Counted from the stretch's first letter, positions 25,301 through 33,532 are shown. The stretch is 64,000 nt of DNA from Chryseolinea soli (GCF_003589925.1 NZ_CP032382.1:3782001-3846000); one strand, 5' to 3'. Notes: a model not told the origin generated them from the letters alone. Program-made: numbers and translations.

Positions 25301-25646
25301 GAAAAACCATGTTGTCTTGCTCGCGGATCTTGTAATCAATGCGGCGGGTACCAAAAAGATCATTAAATATTGTGCGCAAAGGTTGGTCCTGCACGTTGAT
25401 GCTAACTTTTTCTATTGGAATGATTACATTAGAACTATAAGCAAATTTTAACCCGGTCATTGCCGAGATTTCATCAAGGGCTTCTACAATATTGATATTT
25501 TCTACATTAAGTGTAATTTTGGTTTCCAGGATTTGGGCGTGATTGTCGATGGCCATGGAAACGCCGCTAAACGTCAGGATAATTAGCCATTGAAACATAC
25601 ACATCCTCATGAGCCAAAAGAGTTTTTCCGTACAGAAAATCTTCAT
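22326..25646 (-). CDS. SusC/RagA family TonB-dependent outer-membrane transporter with STN domain
   Basis: A 1106-residue transporter. After the signal region there is a secretin/TonB N-terminal (STN) domain at about residues 45-100, a carboxypeptidase-regulatory-like domain at about 140-215 (G-Q-V-T-D-F-N-N-V-P-M-A-G-V-N-I-V), and the plug with P-L-Y-I-V-D-G-V-P-Y and D-I-E-N-I-E-V-L-K-D-A-D-A-T-A-I-Y-G-A-R-G-S, a SusC hallmark. A beta-barrel ending in F-Q-I-S-I follows. The STN domain suggests it passes a signal to the FecR/ECF-sigma pair encoded upstream. ATG 25646 is used. The substrate cannot be read from the sequence. Confidence 0.95.
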   Translation of the reverse strand: MKIFCTEKLFWLMRMCMFQWLIILTFSGVSMAIDNHAQILETKITLNVENINIVEALDEISAMTGLKFAYSSNVIIPIEKVSINVQDQPLRTIFNDLFGTRRIDYKIREQDNMVFLKKQSPVKKGPLTAPLTMTSAETIIITGQVTDFNNVPMAGVNIVIKGTTNGTTTDKDGNFSIEAENDHVLVFSFIGYSTQEIQVANHTTINVILQEDIKSLGEVVINAGYWEVKNTERTGNISRVTSEEISRQPISNPLQALQGRMPGVVIQQQSGMPGGGFVVRIRGQNSLRADGNEPLYIVDGVPYNGVSFAGAASSEVIPNGNPFTALNPDDIENIEVLKDADATAIYGARGSNGVILITTKKAKDGKPKVDVGIYSGFSKVGHFLDLLSTPQYLEMRKEALRNDKTEPGFLDPDLKLWDSTRYTDWQRELIGGTAYATNAKVSISGGTKDTQFLIGGGYFRQSTVFPGNFNDQKISGHVNLNHNPTNGKFSFNFSGSYLFDNNNLLRNDITRYITLPPNTPVPFNEDGSLNWENSSWENPYAFLQKPYEGKTNNLISSLSLKYQIIPGLFVKSNLGFTDTQVKEFSAFPIGTTNPAYGINTAISVFSTGSIRTWNVEPQIEYSRPFAKAVLNVLIGTTFLQNRQLGNDVEAYGYTSNAVLKDLMSAASLSVVETRDITYRYNAIFGRINLNWDKKYLLNLTARRDGSSRFGPESRFANFGAIGVGWIFSNENFLLENSVITFGKLRASYGITGSDQIGDYQYLDTYQATYNTYQGKTGIVPARLANAIYSWENNKKLEVALDLGLCNNRLQVSTSYFNNRSSNQLVGLALPSITGFNSIQSNFPATVQNSGLEIELQSINVKHLDFLWTASANLTFPRNKLLEYPNLQGSSYANTYEVGKSLYIKKRYHFTGIDTQTGLITFEDKNSNGVGTNYPADLQAIKQITQDYYGGIQNTLSYKGFQLSIFLQFVKQTGYSYMASPAFVVPGRKGNQMTDVLSRWQKPGDVSEFQMFTSSYSSKGSSLYSTSTYAGDNSITDASFIRLQNLYFAWEFPQTMARRLHMKGGKLYTQGQNIFTWTKYKGLSPETQSQTMLPPLRTITIGFQISI

Positions 25647-25742
25647 AACTTTAAGTGTTTTGTAATAGGTTCGTGATTGGACTTGAACAAAGCACCCTCT
25701 CTCTGGCCCGTGCAAGGGCTGGAAATTTTAAAGGAGGGCGAT

Positions 25743-25771
25743 AAACAGGAGTGGTCGAATCACTCCTGTTT
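25743..25771 (-). terminator. Terminator between fecR and susC
   Basis: An 11-bp perfect stem AAACAGGAGTG/CACTCCTGTTT with a 7-base loop. On the minus strand it is preceded by A-runs and followed by a short T-run. It lies about 65 bases after the fecR stop and 97 bases before the susC start, so the sigma/fecR unit and the susC unit are probably separate transcripts. Confidence 0.75.
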
Positions 25772-25835
25772 TTTATTTAATGGAGTCTGGGTGGTGGACG
25801 CTTGTGAACAGGCATTTGCTTAGTGGTTTAGGTTT

Positions 25836-26810
25836 TTAAGGGGTGGGGCATCCAGGTCCGGTGGTGGTGATATTCTTTCCAACAACCTCAAATTTGAGGG
25901 CTACGATTTCCTCAATTGTTTCCAGTGAACGTTCAAGGGACTGATCAGTGAGATCTGCCGTAACTTGGCAGGTGGAGGCTGCTTCGTTTGCCTTAATGGA
26001 GATGTTAAATTTTTTCTCCAGGCATTTGAATACTTCCTTCAACGCTACATCTGAAAAAGCCATGTTGTATTCGGTGCCTTTCGTAATGGTTAGGACTTCT
26101 TCGGCCACCATTGGTGACTTCTCAATGGCGCCATTTTGTTTCAGCACCGCCTTTTGCTTCGGTTCAATATTAATACCAATAGCGTTGGAAGCTGTTGACA
26201 CATTGACCTTTCCGGTTAAGACTTTAACCTCAAAGTGACCATTGTTCGTTTTAAGGTTGAAACTCGTTCCCAAAACTTTTACGTTGGCGCCATCGCACTG
26301 AATGAAGAAAGGATGGTTAGGGTCCTTTGCAACCTCAAACAATCCCTCGCCACTTAATTCACAATAGCGCGTTCCATTTGATGATTTGTAATAATAGGAC
26401 AGTTTGGTATTTGCTTGAAGCCAGACTATGGTGCCATCTTCAAGAATGAATTTCTCCATATTCAAGCCTGCTCTGTAATTTGTGACTTCTGGGGCGATGA
26501 GTTTCCAGACAGAGTAAACGAAAAGGGTGACTACGACTATAGATGCGGCAATGCGGAATGCCCATCCGATGATGGAGTTTTTCTTTCGTTGATGTTTAAG
26601 TGGATTGAAGGATTCTATTTCTTTGGTATTGTCCCTCTTGCTGACTATTCGTTGGTATAGTTGTTCTTCATCATCCTGACTAAGATCCATGTCATGAGTG
26701 TCTTCTGTTTTCATGATATCAAGCCAGGCCTCTATCTTTACTTTTTCTGATTCAGAGACATTACCTGTCAAATACCGTTTAAGCAGATCGTCAAAATTTG
26801 ATTTTTCCAT
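25836..26810 (-). CDS. FecR family anti-sigma regulator
   Basis: A 324-residue single-pass membrane protein. The N-terminal cytoplasmic part (F-D-D-L-L-K-R-Y-L-T-G-N-V-S-E-S-E) is the FecR anti-sigma region, one membrane segment lies at about residues 83-102, and the periplasmic FecR core contains L-E-D-G-T-I-V-W-L-Q-A-N-T-K-L and L-S-G-E-G-L-F-E-V-A-K-D-P-N-H-P-F. The C-terminal domain (about 250-320) has the STN-like fold of DUF4974. It should hold the ECF sigma factor encoded next door until SusC signals ligand uptake. Confidence 0.93.
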   Translation of the reverse strand: MEKSNFDDLLKRYLTGNVSESEKVKIEAWLDIMKTEDTHDMDLSQDDEEQLYQRIVSKRDNTKEIESFNPLKHQRKKNSIIGWAFRIAASIVVVTLFVYSVWKLIAPEVTNYRAGLNMEKFILEDGTIVWLQANTKLSYYYKSSNGTRYCELSGEGLFEVAKDPNHPFFIQCDGANVKVLGTSFNLKTNNGHFEVKVLTGKVNVSTASNAIGINIEPKQKAVLKQNGAIEKSPMVAEEVLTITKGTEYNMAFSDVALKEVFKCLEKKFNISIKANEAASTCQVTADLTDQSLERSLETIEEIVALKFEVVGKNITTTGPGCPTP

Positions 26811-27014
26811 GGCAAGAATGTTTGGTTACAACTTTATCCTAGAATAAAATGCCTTACCGTAAACATGACAGTATGGGTGGAAAACCCACCGAGAAGGGAG
26901 GAATTTTATTGCTTACCGATTAATTTACCGGATTTGGAGTAAAAAATGGTGATAGATTGCAAGAATTTGAAGGGATACATTTCAACCGTTTTAGAAATGC
27001 AGGAACGGCTGAAT

Positions 27015-27587
27015 TTATATTGTCAGCTTCCTTTTTCGGGAAGTGGCATAGGACGCCCGGAGGTGGTTAAGGGCTGTTACCATGTAGTTTTCGACTGCGG
27101 TTTTCTTGATATTCATCCGCTTAGCAATGTCTGCATTGGAAAGATTTTCAATCAATCGGAGCTTTATGGCTTGCTGGCAACGTTCGGGTAGCTCGGATAA
27201 ACCGTTGTCGATAATGTTTTGAATAATGGATGGTTCTTTTTCGACGTCATCCATACTATCGTACACGGCTTCGAAGAACTTGTAGTGTTCTTCGTATTTT
27301 CGTTTGACAAGTGAATGGTGAAAGTACCGGATCACTTTGTACTTGACCATTCCGAATAAGTATGCCTCTAGTGCGGTGAGGTGAGTGAGTTTTTCGCGTC
27401 TGTTCCAAATGGACTCAAATATGTCTTGAACAATTTCCTCGCAGTCCTCCTTGACGGAAATGCTTTTGCGAGCGTAAGTATAAAGCTTGCCGGCGTAGCG
27501 TCTATAAATTGTGTTAAAAGCTTGTTCATGGCCGTTAATAAACAGCGTCAACAGTTCCATGTCGGTATGGTCCAGGAGAATCTTCAT
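27015..27587 (-). CDS. ECF RNA polymerase sigma factor
   Basis: A 190-residue sigma factor of the Bacteroidota FecI/RpoE-like type. Region 2 is at about residues 10-80 (G-H-E-Q-A-F-N-T-I-Y-R-R-Y and D-C-E-E-I-V-Q-D-I-F-E-S-I-W-N-R-R), and region 4 at about 125-175 (L-P-E-R-C-Q-Q-A-I-K-L-R-L-I-E-N-L-S-N-A-D-I-A). It precedes fecR and the STN-containing susC, so it probably drives the susC operon in response to ligand. Its upstream region is shared with a divergently read HTH gene. Confidence 0.93.
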   Translation of the reverse strand: MKILLDHTDMELLTLFINGHEQAFNTIYRRYAGKLYTYARKSISVKEDCEEIVQDIFESIWNRREKLTHLTALEAYLFGMVKYKVIRYFHHSLVKRKYEEHYKFFEAVYDSMDDVEKEPSIIQNIIDNGLSELPERCQQAIKLRLIENLSNADIAKRMNIKKTAVENYMVTALNHLRASYATSRKRKLTI

Positions 27588-27959
27588 ACCGTATACAGAT
27601 TTTGGAAAGGGGGGCAGTTAAAGCCTCGCTTGTCATCAGGAATGAACAACGTGGGCACTAAGCGAGTGAATTTTTTCCAGCGGGAGATAGCTGTATAGAC
27701 AACTATGTGTGGTGTACATAGAGGAATAGGTGCGGTGCCTTGCTTACCATCATTACTGAGGCCTGAGAAAATACCCGGGTACGCCAGTAAGCAAAAGGCA
27801 TCCGCACCTAATGAGGCTGATATTTTTGCTATGTGTGTCATAATCTCATTCTGTTGTTTCTCAGGCATCAGTAGATGAGATTGTGCTCTAAACATAATAA
27901 AAAAAAATCGTTGGGGCAAACCCCATGTTAAATAGCCGATTCCAGACCGATTTTGATGT
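27588..27959. other. Divergent intergenic region with a long imperfect inverted repeat
   Basis: No gene is seen here between the ECF sigma factor and the XRE gene. The main feature is an inverted repeat: TAGGTGCGG-TGCC-TTGCTTAC (27727-27747) against its near-complement at 27787-27810, separated by 39 bases that include GGCCTGAGAAAATACCC. This central part is reminiscent of the first half of a thiamin-pyrophosphate riboswitch, but the second conserved half is not visible and neither flanking gene concerns thiamin. Either a regulatory RNA or a protein-binding structure is possible. Confidence 0.4.
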
Positions 27960-28466
27960 GTGGCAAAACGTGAATTGGAACCAGATTTAGGCTATCAAAA
28001 AGCCTTTGGAAATCGTGTGCGAGAACTGAGAGAAAAGGTGGGCTGGACGCAAGTCGATTTATCCATTTATTCAAAAGTAAGTGATTACCAAATCTCTGTT
28101 ATAGAAAATGGTCACGAAGCCGCTAATCTCCAGACAATTAAAGCAATTGCTGCTGCGTTAGGCAAACTTCCGTCAGAATTGCTAGACTTTAAGTATCCCA
28201 TTAAATTAAACAATTCCTTTCCAAAGAAGCCAAAGGAAAAACTTGGCACAACCGGACATATACAGAAATTATTTTCGGAAGGTTATTTTGTGGATCCAAA
28301 ATCAGTTAAAAATGTAATTGAGTACGTTTTTGAAGTGACCGGAACAAAACTGGTCAGTAAAGACACATCAGGTGCGCTTCTAGTTTTTGCAAAAAACAAA
28401 TTGCTAAGAATAATCAGGCGAGAAGGAAGGAATCTCTATCAGTCAATCAAAAAAGCAAAATCGTAA
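27960..28466 (+). CDS. XRE-family helix-turn-helix regulator with unknown C-terminal domain
   Basis: A 168-residue protein. Residues about 12-78 are a Cro/CI-type HTH (F-G-N-R-V-R-E-L-R-E-K-V-G-W-T-Q, then Y-Q-I-S-V-I-E-N-G and I-K-A-I-A-A-A-L-G). The C-terminal 75 residues are basic and do not match a family I know. The start is a GTG at 27960. The gene converges on the MNT-HEPN gene with 7 bases between stops and is next to a GmrSD-type nuclease, so control of the defence-like island is possible. Confidence 0.75.
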   Translation: MAKRELEPDLGYQKAFGNRVRELREKVGWTQVDLSIYSKVSDYQISVIENGHEAANLQTIKAIAAALGKLPSELLDFKYPIKLNNSFPKKPKEKLGTTGHIQKLFSEGYFVDPKSVKNVIEYVFEVTGTKLVSKDTSGALLVFAKNKLLRIIRREGRNLYQSIKKAKS

Positions 28467-28473
28467 CGACCGC

Positions 28474-29334
28474 TTAGCCTAAAGAGTCAATCTTATTCCG
28501 ACAAATCTTTTCAACAAGCGAAACCATCGTTTTGACCCGATCAATTAAGCTGGCCAATTCTTCTCTGGTAATGACATAGTCCTCTTTGTACCTGGCGTCT
28601 ATATACCCACGTTTTAACAAATCAAAAAGGTGTTCTTCTTGCTTATCCGATTCTACTTTAAATATCAAAAATAACGCCTCTGAATATTGCTTAGTTTTCT
28701 TTCTTAATTTCCAAAGATTATGCACACGTGGTTTATACCCTGTGAAGACAAGAAGAAGGGCATAATACAGTGACTCAGCAGCTTGATGAAGGTTAAATGC
28801 CCCTACCTTCAGTCTATTTTCAACCAGACAGAAACCCGCCACAGTCAAAAAGTCTTCGTTCCTAGCAAACCAGATATTATAATAATCCTGAGCTTTACTT
28901 TTTTCCTCTTCGGCAGTGAGCATCCTGGGTGCAATAAAATCTGCGCTATCTTCAGTGGCATATAGAACTATGCCCTCACTGACAATTTCAGTAAAAAAAT
29001 ATTGCCCCCAACTCAATCCATCGTTAATATATGCCATTGAATGAATTTCTAGATTCACCGGCGGCTTGTACCGATCTACGCGATCCAGAATTGTGCTTTC
29101 CTGCAAATAGGGCTTTTCAGGACTTTCTTTTGTGACCACCAAAAAATCGTAGTCGCTTATATACTCGTTATCAATCCCATCCTTGGTATGATAGCGATGC
29201 TCGACAAAAGTGCCCTTCGCATAGCTTCCAAAAAGAATAATTTTTTCCGGCTGCACCACTTCCCTGATGATCTCAACGATGCGCGAAATCTCTTGCTGTT
29301 TATTCGGTGGCAGATGACTCAGGGATGTTTTCAT
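28474..29334 (-). CDS. MNT-HEPN fusion: nucleotidyltransferase plus HEPN domain
   Basis: A 286-residue protein. The N-terminal domain is a minimal nucleotidyltransferase: I-I-L-F-G-S-Y-A-K-G at about residues 33-42 and the metal-binding D-Y-D at about 62-64 in E-Y-I-S-D-Y-D-F-L-V-V. The C-terminal HEPN domain covers about residues 145-280, with N-L-H-Q-A-A-E-S-L-Y-Y-A-L-L-L and A-R-Y-K-E-D-Y. MNT and HEPN parts usually form toxin-antitoxin pairs in which the MNT adds AMP to the HEPN protein; here they are one chain. The HEPN R-x4-6-H ribonuclease motif is not clear. ATG 29334 is preferred over an upstream in-frame ATG. Confidence 0.8.
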   Translation of the reverse strand: MKTSLSHLPPNKQQEISRIVEIIREVVQPEKIILFGSYAKGTFVEHRYHTKDGIDNEYISDYDFLVVTKESPEKPYLQESTILDRVDRYKPPVNLEIHSMAYINDGLSWGQYFFTEIVSEGIVLYATEDSADFIAPRMLTAEEEKSKAQDYYNIWFARNEDFLTVAGFCLVENRLKVGAFNLHQAAESLYYALLLVFTGYKPRVHNLWKLRKKTKQYSEALFLIFKVESDKQEEHLFDLLKRGYIDARYKEDYVITREELASLIDRVKTMVSLVEKICRNKIDSLG

Positions 29335-29466
29335 CAGAAATATTAGATGGCTAAAATGGTGGAAAATCATTAAAACAATACCAAAAATAACCCTTGAAAC
29401 GCAAAAAAAACTCCTTTTTCTTATAAAATCATCAAATTGACCTTTGAGGTGTCATGGCTTTAAACA

Positions 29467-29497
29467 ATATTGTCATCGCGATTTTAGAAGTCCATCC
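29467..29497 (+). repeat. Left copy of an imperfect direct repeat flanking the GmrSD-like gene
   Basis: This 31-bp sequence, beginning ATATTGTCATCGCGATTTTA, matches 25 of 31 bases of 31785-31815. It ends 15 bases before the GmrSD-like open frame. Confidence 0.5.
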
Positions 29498-29511
29498 GAA
29501 ATTCCGTCCCG

Positions 29512-31437
29512 TTGGAGGTACGATTAACTAGTCCATACAAACTCACCAAGGATATGCCAGCAGTCGATCTATTTAATGTGTTTGCGGGAAGGATTTTTCG
29601 CATTCCTGATTTCCAACGTGGTTATGCTTGGGAGGAAAAACAACTTGTAGAACTTTGGGATGACATCGATGAACTCGTACTCGAAAATAATCAGTATCGA
29701 AAACACTATACAGGCACGTTGTTCCTCGAAAAAATTGAGCCGCAAGAGGATGAAAAATGGCTCAAAGGCACTCAGTTCTATCACGTCATCGATGGCCAAC
29801 AACGGCTCACCACCATTTGCATCCTTCTTTTTGAGCTAATAAAAAAAGCGAAGGTTGGTTATAGCGAAATAAAGAAAGATGCTTTGACTGCCAAGTTCAT
29901 TTTTGAAACCAATCTCTCGGGTAAAAGTAAAATATACAAGTTCAGCTACGAGCCAACGGGCAAGAACTCAACTTTCCTGTCACATACCATTTTTGAAGAT
30001 TCCAGTATAATTAGTGACGTGGTTATGAACCTTTACACTAAAAATTTACTCAACGCCAAAACATTCTTTGCCATCAAGTTGGAAAAGCTTTTACCACAGC
30101 AGTTGGAAGCTATCTTTGAGAAAGTAACTACTTCTCTACAATTCGATGTGCGCGAAATCGACAATGATCTGAACGTGCAGGCGGTTTTTGAAACTCTTAA
30201 CAACCGAGGTAAGGCGCTCTCTACATTGGAAAAACTAAAGAATCGCTTGATTTTTTTGAATGAAAAACTGCCTGACGATCGAGTGGACCAAAATACACTT
30301 CGTGACAAAATTAATACTGCGTGGGGTAAGATATATACAGCACTGGCACAAAATCCAATAAGCCCCCTGAATGAAGATGAATTTCTTTCGGCACATTTAT
30401 CTTTATACAGAAGATCCAAGGAATCTGTATTCTCCGAGAAGGTAGCTGAGGAAAAAGTTTTTCAGATGTTTTGCAATAGAGCTCATCTTTTTGACCGTGA
30501 TCAATCTGGCGAAAAAGAACAGCCAGTTACCTCTGAGAAAATCGAAGACTATATCATCAAATTATCAGAGGCAGCTCCATTTTGGTATGCCATTCACAAC
30601 CCTGATCGCCCTATTCTTGAGAAAATACTGGTGCTCAACAATGGTAAAGATTTAAAGGTTTTCGTGCTATCACTATTGCACACACGCAACGAAGAGTCGA
30701 TCACTCGAATCCTTGACAAAGTTGAAAAGTTGCTTTTCAGAACCCGGGTAATCTGGTTGTTTGACGAACGCACGATGGCTTCATGGGGCCACGACCTATA
30801 CATAGGCAAGCAAAACCTCACTGCTCTTGAGGCGCAGATGGATGAACTGTTGGGCACGCCAATTCATAACGGGAATCTAATTGACACTATGAACATTTTA
30901 TTCACATATGAACGAGGGGCAAAAGGATTCCACCGTTGGGGAGGATTGAAATATTTTTTATTCGAGTACGAAGACAATCTCAAGAAGAAAGCTGGCGAAA
31001 AGAATAGCAAAGTGAGCCTCTCCGATTACGATAGTACGACGATCGAACATATCATCCCGCAAAGTTTCCAGGAATTTTGGAGTACAGAAGTCAACAAGTT
31101 TCTCCTGGGGGCGGATTCCTCTAATCACGAAATGTCCATCAAGATACTTTTAAACACACTCGGTAACCTTACTATTCTTCGTGACGGCAAAAATTCTTCC
31201 GTTGGCAATAAAAGTTGGCAAGACAAGCGGGCCAGATTCCGCACGGGATCTTACAACGAAATTGATATAGCAGAAAAGGACATCTGGGATCATGCGGAAA
31301 TTGTGGATCGTGGAATTAAGATGCTTGAGTTTATGGAAACAAAAGTGCACGGCCTCAAGCTGTCGAGCGTTGAGAAAATGAAACTACTTTTTTATCATGA
31401 TTATGCCATCAATCAAAATGACGGCAATCCTTCCTGA
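29512..31437 (+). CDS. GmrSD-like DUF262/DUF1524 protein (putative modification-dependent nuclease)
   Basis: A 641-residue protein. The N-terminal DUF262 domain shows F-R-I-P-D-F-Q-R-G-Y-A-W (about residues 32-43) and the nucleotide-binding-type V-I-D-G-Q-Q-R-L-T-T at about 91-100. The C-terminal DUF1524 nuclease domain carries the HNH-like T-T-I-E-H-I-I-P-Q (about 513-521) and L-G-N-L-T-I-L. This is the fusion form of GmrS and GmrD, type IV restriction enzymes that cut modified phage DNA. The open frame begins at a TTG (29512); the ATG at 29554 is a good alternative start. It neighbours an MNT-HEPN gene and an XRE gene. Confidence 0.85.
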   Translation: MEVRLTSPYKLTKDMPAVDLFNVFAGRIFRIPDFQRGYAWEEKQLVELWDDIDELVLENNQYRKHYTGTLFLEKIEPQEDEKWLKGTQFYHVIDGQQRLTTICILLFELIKKAKVGYSEIKKDALTAKFIFETNLSGKSKIYKFSYEPTGKNSTFLSHTIFEDSSIISDVVMNLYTKNLLNAKTFFAIKLEKLLPQQLEAIFEKVTTSLQFDVREIDNDLNVQAVFETLNNRGKALSTLEKLKNRLIFLNEKLPDDRVDQNTLRDKINTAWGKIYTALAQNPISPLNEDEFLSAHLSLYRRSKESVFSEKVAEEKVFQMFCNRAHLFDRDQSGEKEQPVTSEKIEDYIIKLSEAAPFWYAIHNPDRPILEKILVLNNGKDLKVFVLSLLHTRNEESITRILDKVEKLLFRTRVIWLFDERTMASWGHDLYIGKQNLTALEAQMDELLGTPIHNGNLIDTMNILFTYERGAKGFHRWGGLKYFLFEYEDNLKKKAGEKNSKVSLSDYDSTTIEHIIPQSFQEFWSTEVNKFLLGADSSNHEMSIKILLNTLGNLTILRDGKNSSVGNKSWQDKRARFRTGSYNEIDIAEKDIWDHAEIVDRGIKMLEFMETKVHGLKLSSVEKMKLLFYHDYAINQNDGNPS

Positions 31438-32108
31438 ACTCAACGCAGATGAGCCCCCCCAATTTGGCTAGTGTCAATCGGTTCTTTCTCTCTCTACTTT
31501 ATTTTCAGGTATCTGCATTTGGCTGATTTGTATCGGTCACCTCGAAGATGGAGATTAAAGCCTTAATCCTGTCACAATAAACCAGGATTTCCGAGTTCAT
31601 ATTTGTTGGGAAAAACTATTCCTAAAGGATGAATTGCCCCTCTACAACAAAGGGAAGAAGAAGCCAGAAATTCGACACTGGTCTCAAATTTAAGCCCTCA
31701 ACTTAAAGGGAATGGTGATTTTATTTTTGATTAAAAACCATATATATACCTGATCAGCCTATTGGATTTCCAAGGATTTCAAGGATATTGCTTTCGCGAA
31801 TTTAGGAGCCCATCCAAGCATTTTGTGAATCTAAGGATCTGTCGATTGCGTTCAAGCAATGGGCGGCCGGTATAGCGAGTCCCTTTGTTTTATAGCCATT
31901 TCTGAATTCAGCCCCAAAAAAAAATTATTCTATGGCCGCTATGGGTTTTCGCTCTTTCGCGGCATATAACCCTGAAGGAACAAGATGGGGCCGGAACACC
32001 GACTTATGGATTTCCTTTGGTTAATAGGTTAGGTTAATGGAAATAGGTGTCCGGTCCTATTTTAAAAAAGACATTTCATGGAATGCTCCGAACGTTATGT
32101 AAAAGCTG
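31438..32108. other. Gene-poor stretch downstream of the GmrSD-like gene
   Basis: I see no convincing gene in these 671 bases. A short open frame near 31932-32025 reads MAAMGFRSFAAYNPEGTRWG and stops soon after; it may be a fragment. The right copy of the 31-bp repeat lies here (31785-31815). Base composition is AT-rich with poly-A and poly-C runs. Confidence 0.4.
31785..31815 (+). repeat. Right copy of the imperfect direct repeat flanking the GmrSD-like gene
   Basis: This sequence begins ATATTGCTTTCGCGAATTTA and matches the copy at 29467-29497 at 25 of 31 positions, in the same orientation. The pair brackets the GmrSD-like gene. Confidence 0.5.
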
Positions 32109-32375
32109 ATGGCCCGACTGAAATTGCTATCCTCCAGGCTGTACGAAGAAAAAAGCCTGGTGCTCCATCGGAATATAAATCATTTCTATTATTTGCAGAA
32201 AATTGAAGAATTTGAGTTTCTGATGGTACGCCTAAAGGAGGGTGAACGTCAGTGGCTTGATCTAAAAACCATACTTGAATTCGAGTACAGAATAGTTTTT
32301 GGACAATGGAAAAAGGATGTGCGATATCTCCGGACATACCTGCAAAACAGAAGTGGAGGTGTCTCGATTCTTTAG
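32109..32375 (+). CDS. Small helical protein, unknown function
   Basis: An 88-residue basic protein, mostly helical in appearance (MARLKLLSSRLYEEKSLVLH and later Q-W-L-D-L-K-T-I-L-E-F-E-Y-R-I), without signal peptide or membrane segment. It ends overlapping the stop of the converging 386-residue gene by 4 bases. An open frame also exists on the opposite strand (32095-32337), but its translation looks less like a protein. No family recognised. Confidence 0.45.
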   Translation: MARLKLLSSRLYEEKSLVLHRNINHFYYLQKIEEFEFLMVRLKEGERQWLDLKTILEFEYRIVFGQWKKDVRYLRTYLQNRSGGVSIL

Positions 32376-33532
32376 GTGCGGTCGATGTGTTGGATCATGG
32401 CCAGAAGCATATTTCTGACGGATTCCTTTGTCCCGCTCTCTACACTATAAAATTTGGATCTAAGGCTTCCCATGGAAATATTTTCGGATTTTTTTGTGGT
32501 AACAAATCGGACAATGAATGTCATAACCTGGCTTAGGTTGTCGTTGATAATGACCTTGGTCTCCAGAAATAATTTTAGTAAATAGGCCAACTGGGAGACC
32601 GAAGCTTCAAATTTTAGTTTAAACCCATCCATCATATTTCCGGAGGGAGGATCTGATCTTCGATTCGAAAGTTGTTGCAGGCGTTCCTGATATTCTAATT
32701 CGACATGGATATAATCGATAAGCTGACTTTTTAAAGAGGGAGCACCAAGATTGTAACCAATGCTAGGCTTTACCTGTGCTTGTGTGATTTTCTTGAGTTC
32801 AAAGGACAGTGTCTCGATCTTTTCTGTTCTGAATTCGGACGCATCTAGTAAGGACGATAAAAAATGTGCATGGTAGGTGAGGACACGCGTTGAATTATAA
32901 TTCAGATAATACATTACTTGACGAAGTTCGTCATTCAGGGCATTTCCCTCAAGCGGCTTTTCAAGCAAGCGGGTTAGCTCCTTCTGTACTTCTTTGACAT
33001 ATAAGACTTTTCGATAGGTGATAGATTTTGCAGCGGTCCCTTCGATGATTTTTTTTAGAACATGCAAGAGGAGTTCCGTAAGGGTTATATCGGCATTTTT
33101 GCCTGCAAGCATTTTTTGAAGTTTACGTAGATTTACCTTAGTGTCTTTCCTGGAGATGAGAATGTAGCCCTCTGGTGCTTTTGCATCTTGATCAAAATAT
33201 TTGGTAAAGTGCCGTTCGATGAAGGAAAGGAGGTCTTCAAAGCCATGGTACATGATCTGAAAAAATGGTGCTTTCTTATTGCTCTGATCAGATGAGGCCT
33301 GTGCGCTTTTGTCCATAAGTTGGATGAGCGCCTGCTGGTGATATTGAATATAGCGCTCCAGGTGTCGTTCGTCTTCAAAGTGGAATACTTCATGAATGAG
33401 AGTTTTCTTAATTCGCTCCACCTCTTGAAGGACCTGTTGCTGATAGGTCGGCAGATTGTCGACGCCTGTTACGCCCTCTGAAGAGAAGAGGCGTTCAAGT
33501 TCCTGTAGTTCATATTTTACATTTTGTAACAT
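32372..33532 (-). CDS. Helical protein with RteC-like C-terminal end, unknown function
   Basis: A 386-residue soluble, highly helical protein. The C-terminal 75 residues (S-V-S-Q-L-A-Y-L-L-K-L-F-L-E-T, then T-K-K-S-E-N-I-S-M-G-S-L-R-S-K-F-Y) follow a pattern I associate with Bacteroidota mobile-element proteins and which resembles the end of RteC-type regulators. The N-terminal two thirds match nothing I know. The ATG at 33532 gives MLQNVKYELQEL; the frame extends 26 codons upstream. It follows an ECF sigma gene on the same strand by about 100 bases, so co-regulation is possible. Confidence 0.6.
   Translation of the reverse strand: MLQNVKYELQELERLFSSEGVTGVDNLPTYQQQVLQEVERIKKTLIHEVFHFEDERHLERYIQYHQQALIQLMDKSAQASSDQSNKKAPFFQIMYHGFEDLLSFIERHFTKYFDQDAKAPEGYILISRKDTKVNLRKLQKMLAGKNADITLTELLLHVLKKIIEGTAAKSITYRKVLYVKEVQKELTRLLEKPLEGNALNDELRQVMYYLNYNSTRVLTYHAHFLSSLLDASEFRTEKIETLSFELKKITQAQVKPSIGYNLGAPSLKSQLIDYIHVELEYQERLQQLSNRRSDPPSGNMMDGFKLKFEASVSQLAYLLKLFLETKVIINDNLSQVMTFIVRFVTTKKSENISMGSLRSKFYSVESGTKESVRNMLLAMIQHIDRT

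Noticed and set aside
27727..27810. Calling the inverted repeat a TPP riboswitch
   Set aside because: Only the GGCCTGAGA and ATACCC part matches; the second conserved half is not visible and no thiamin gene follows.
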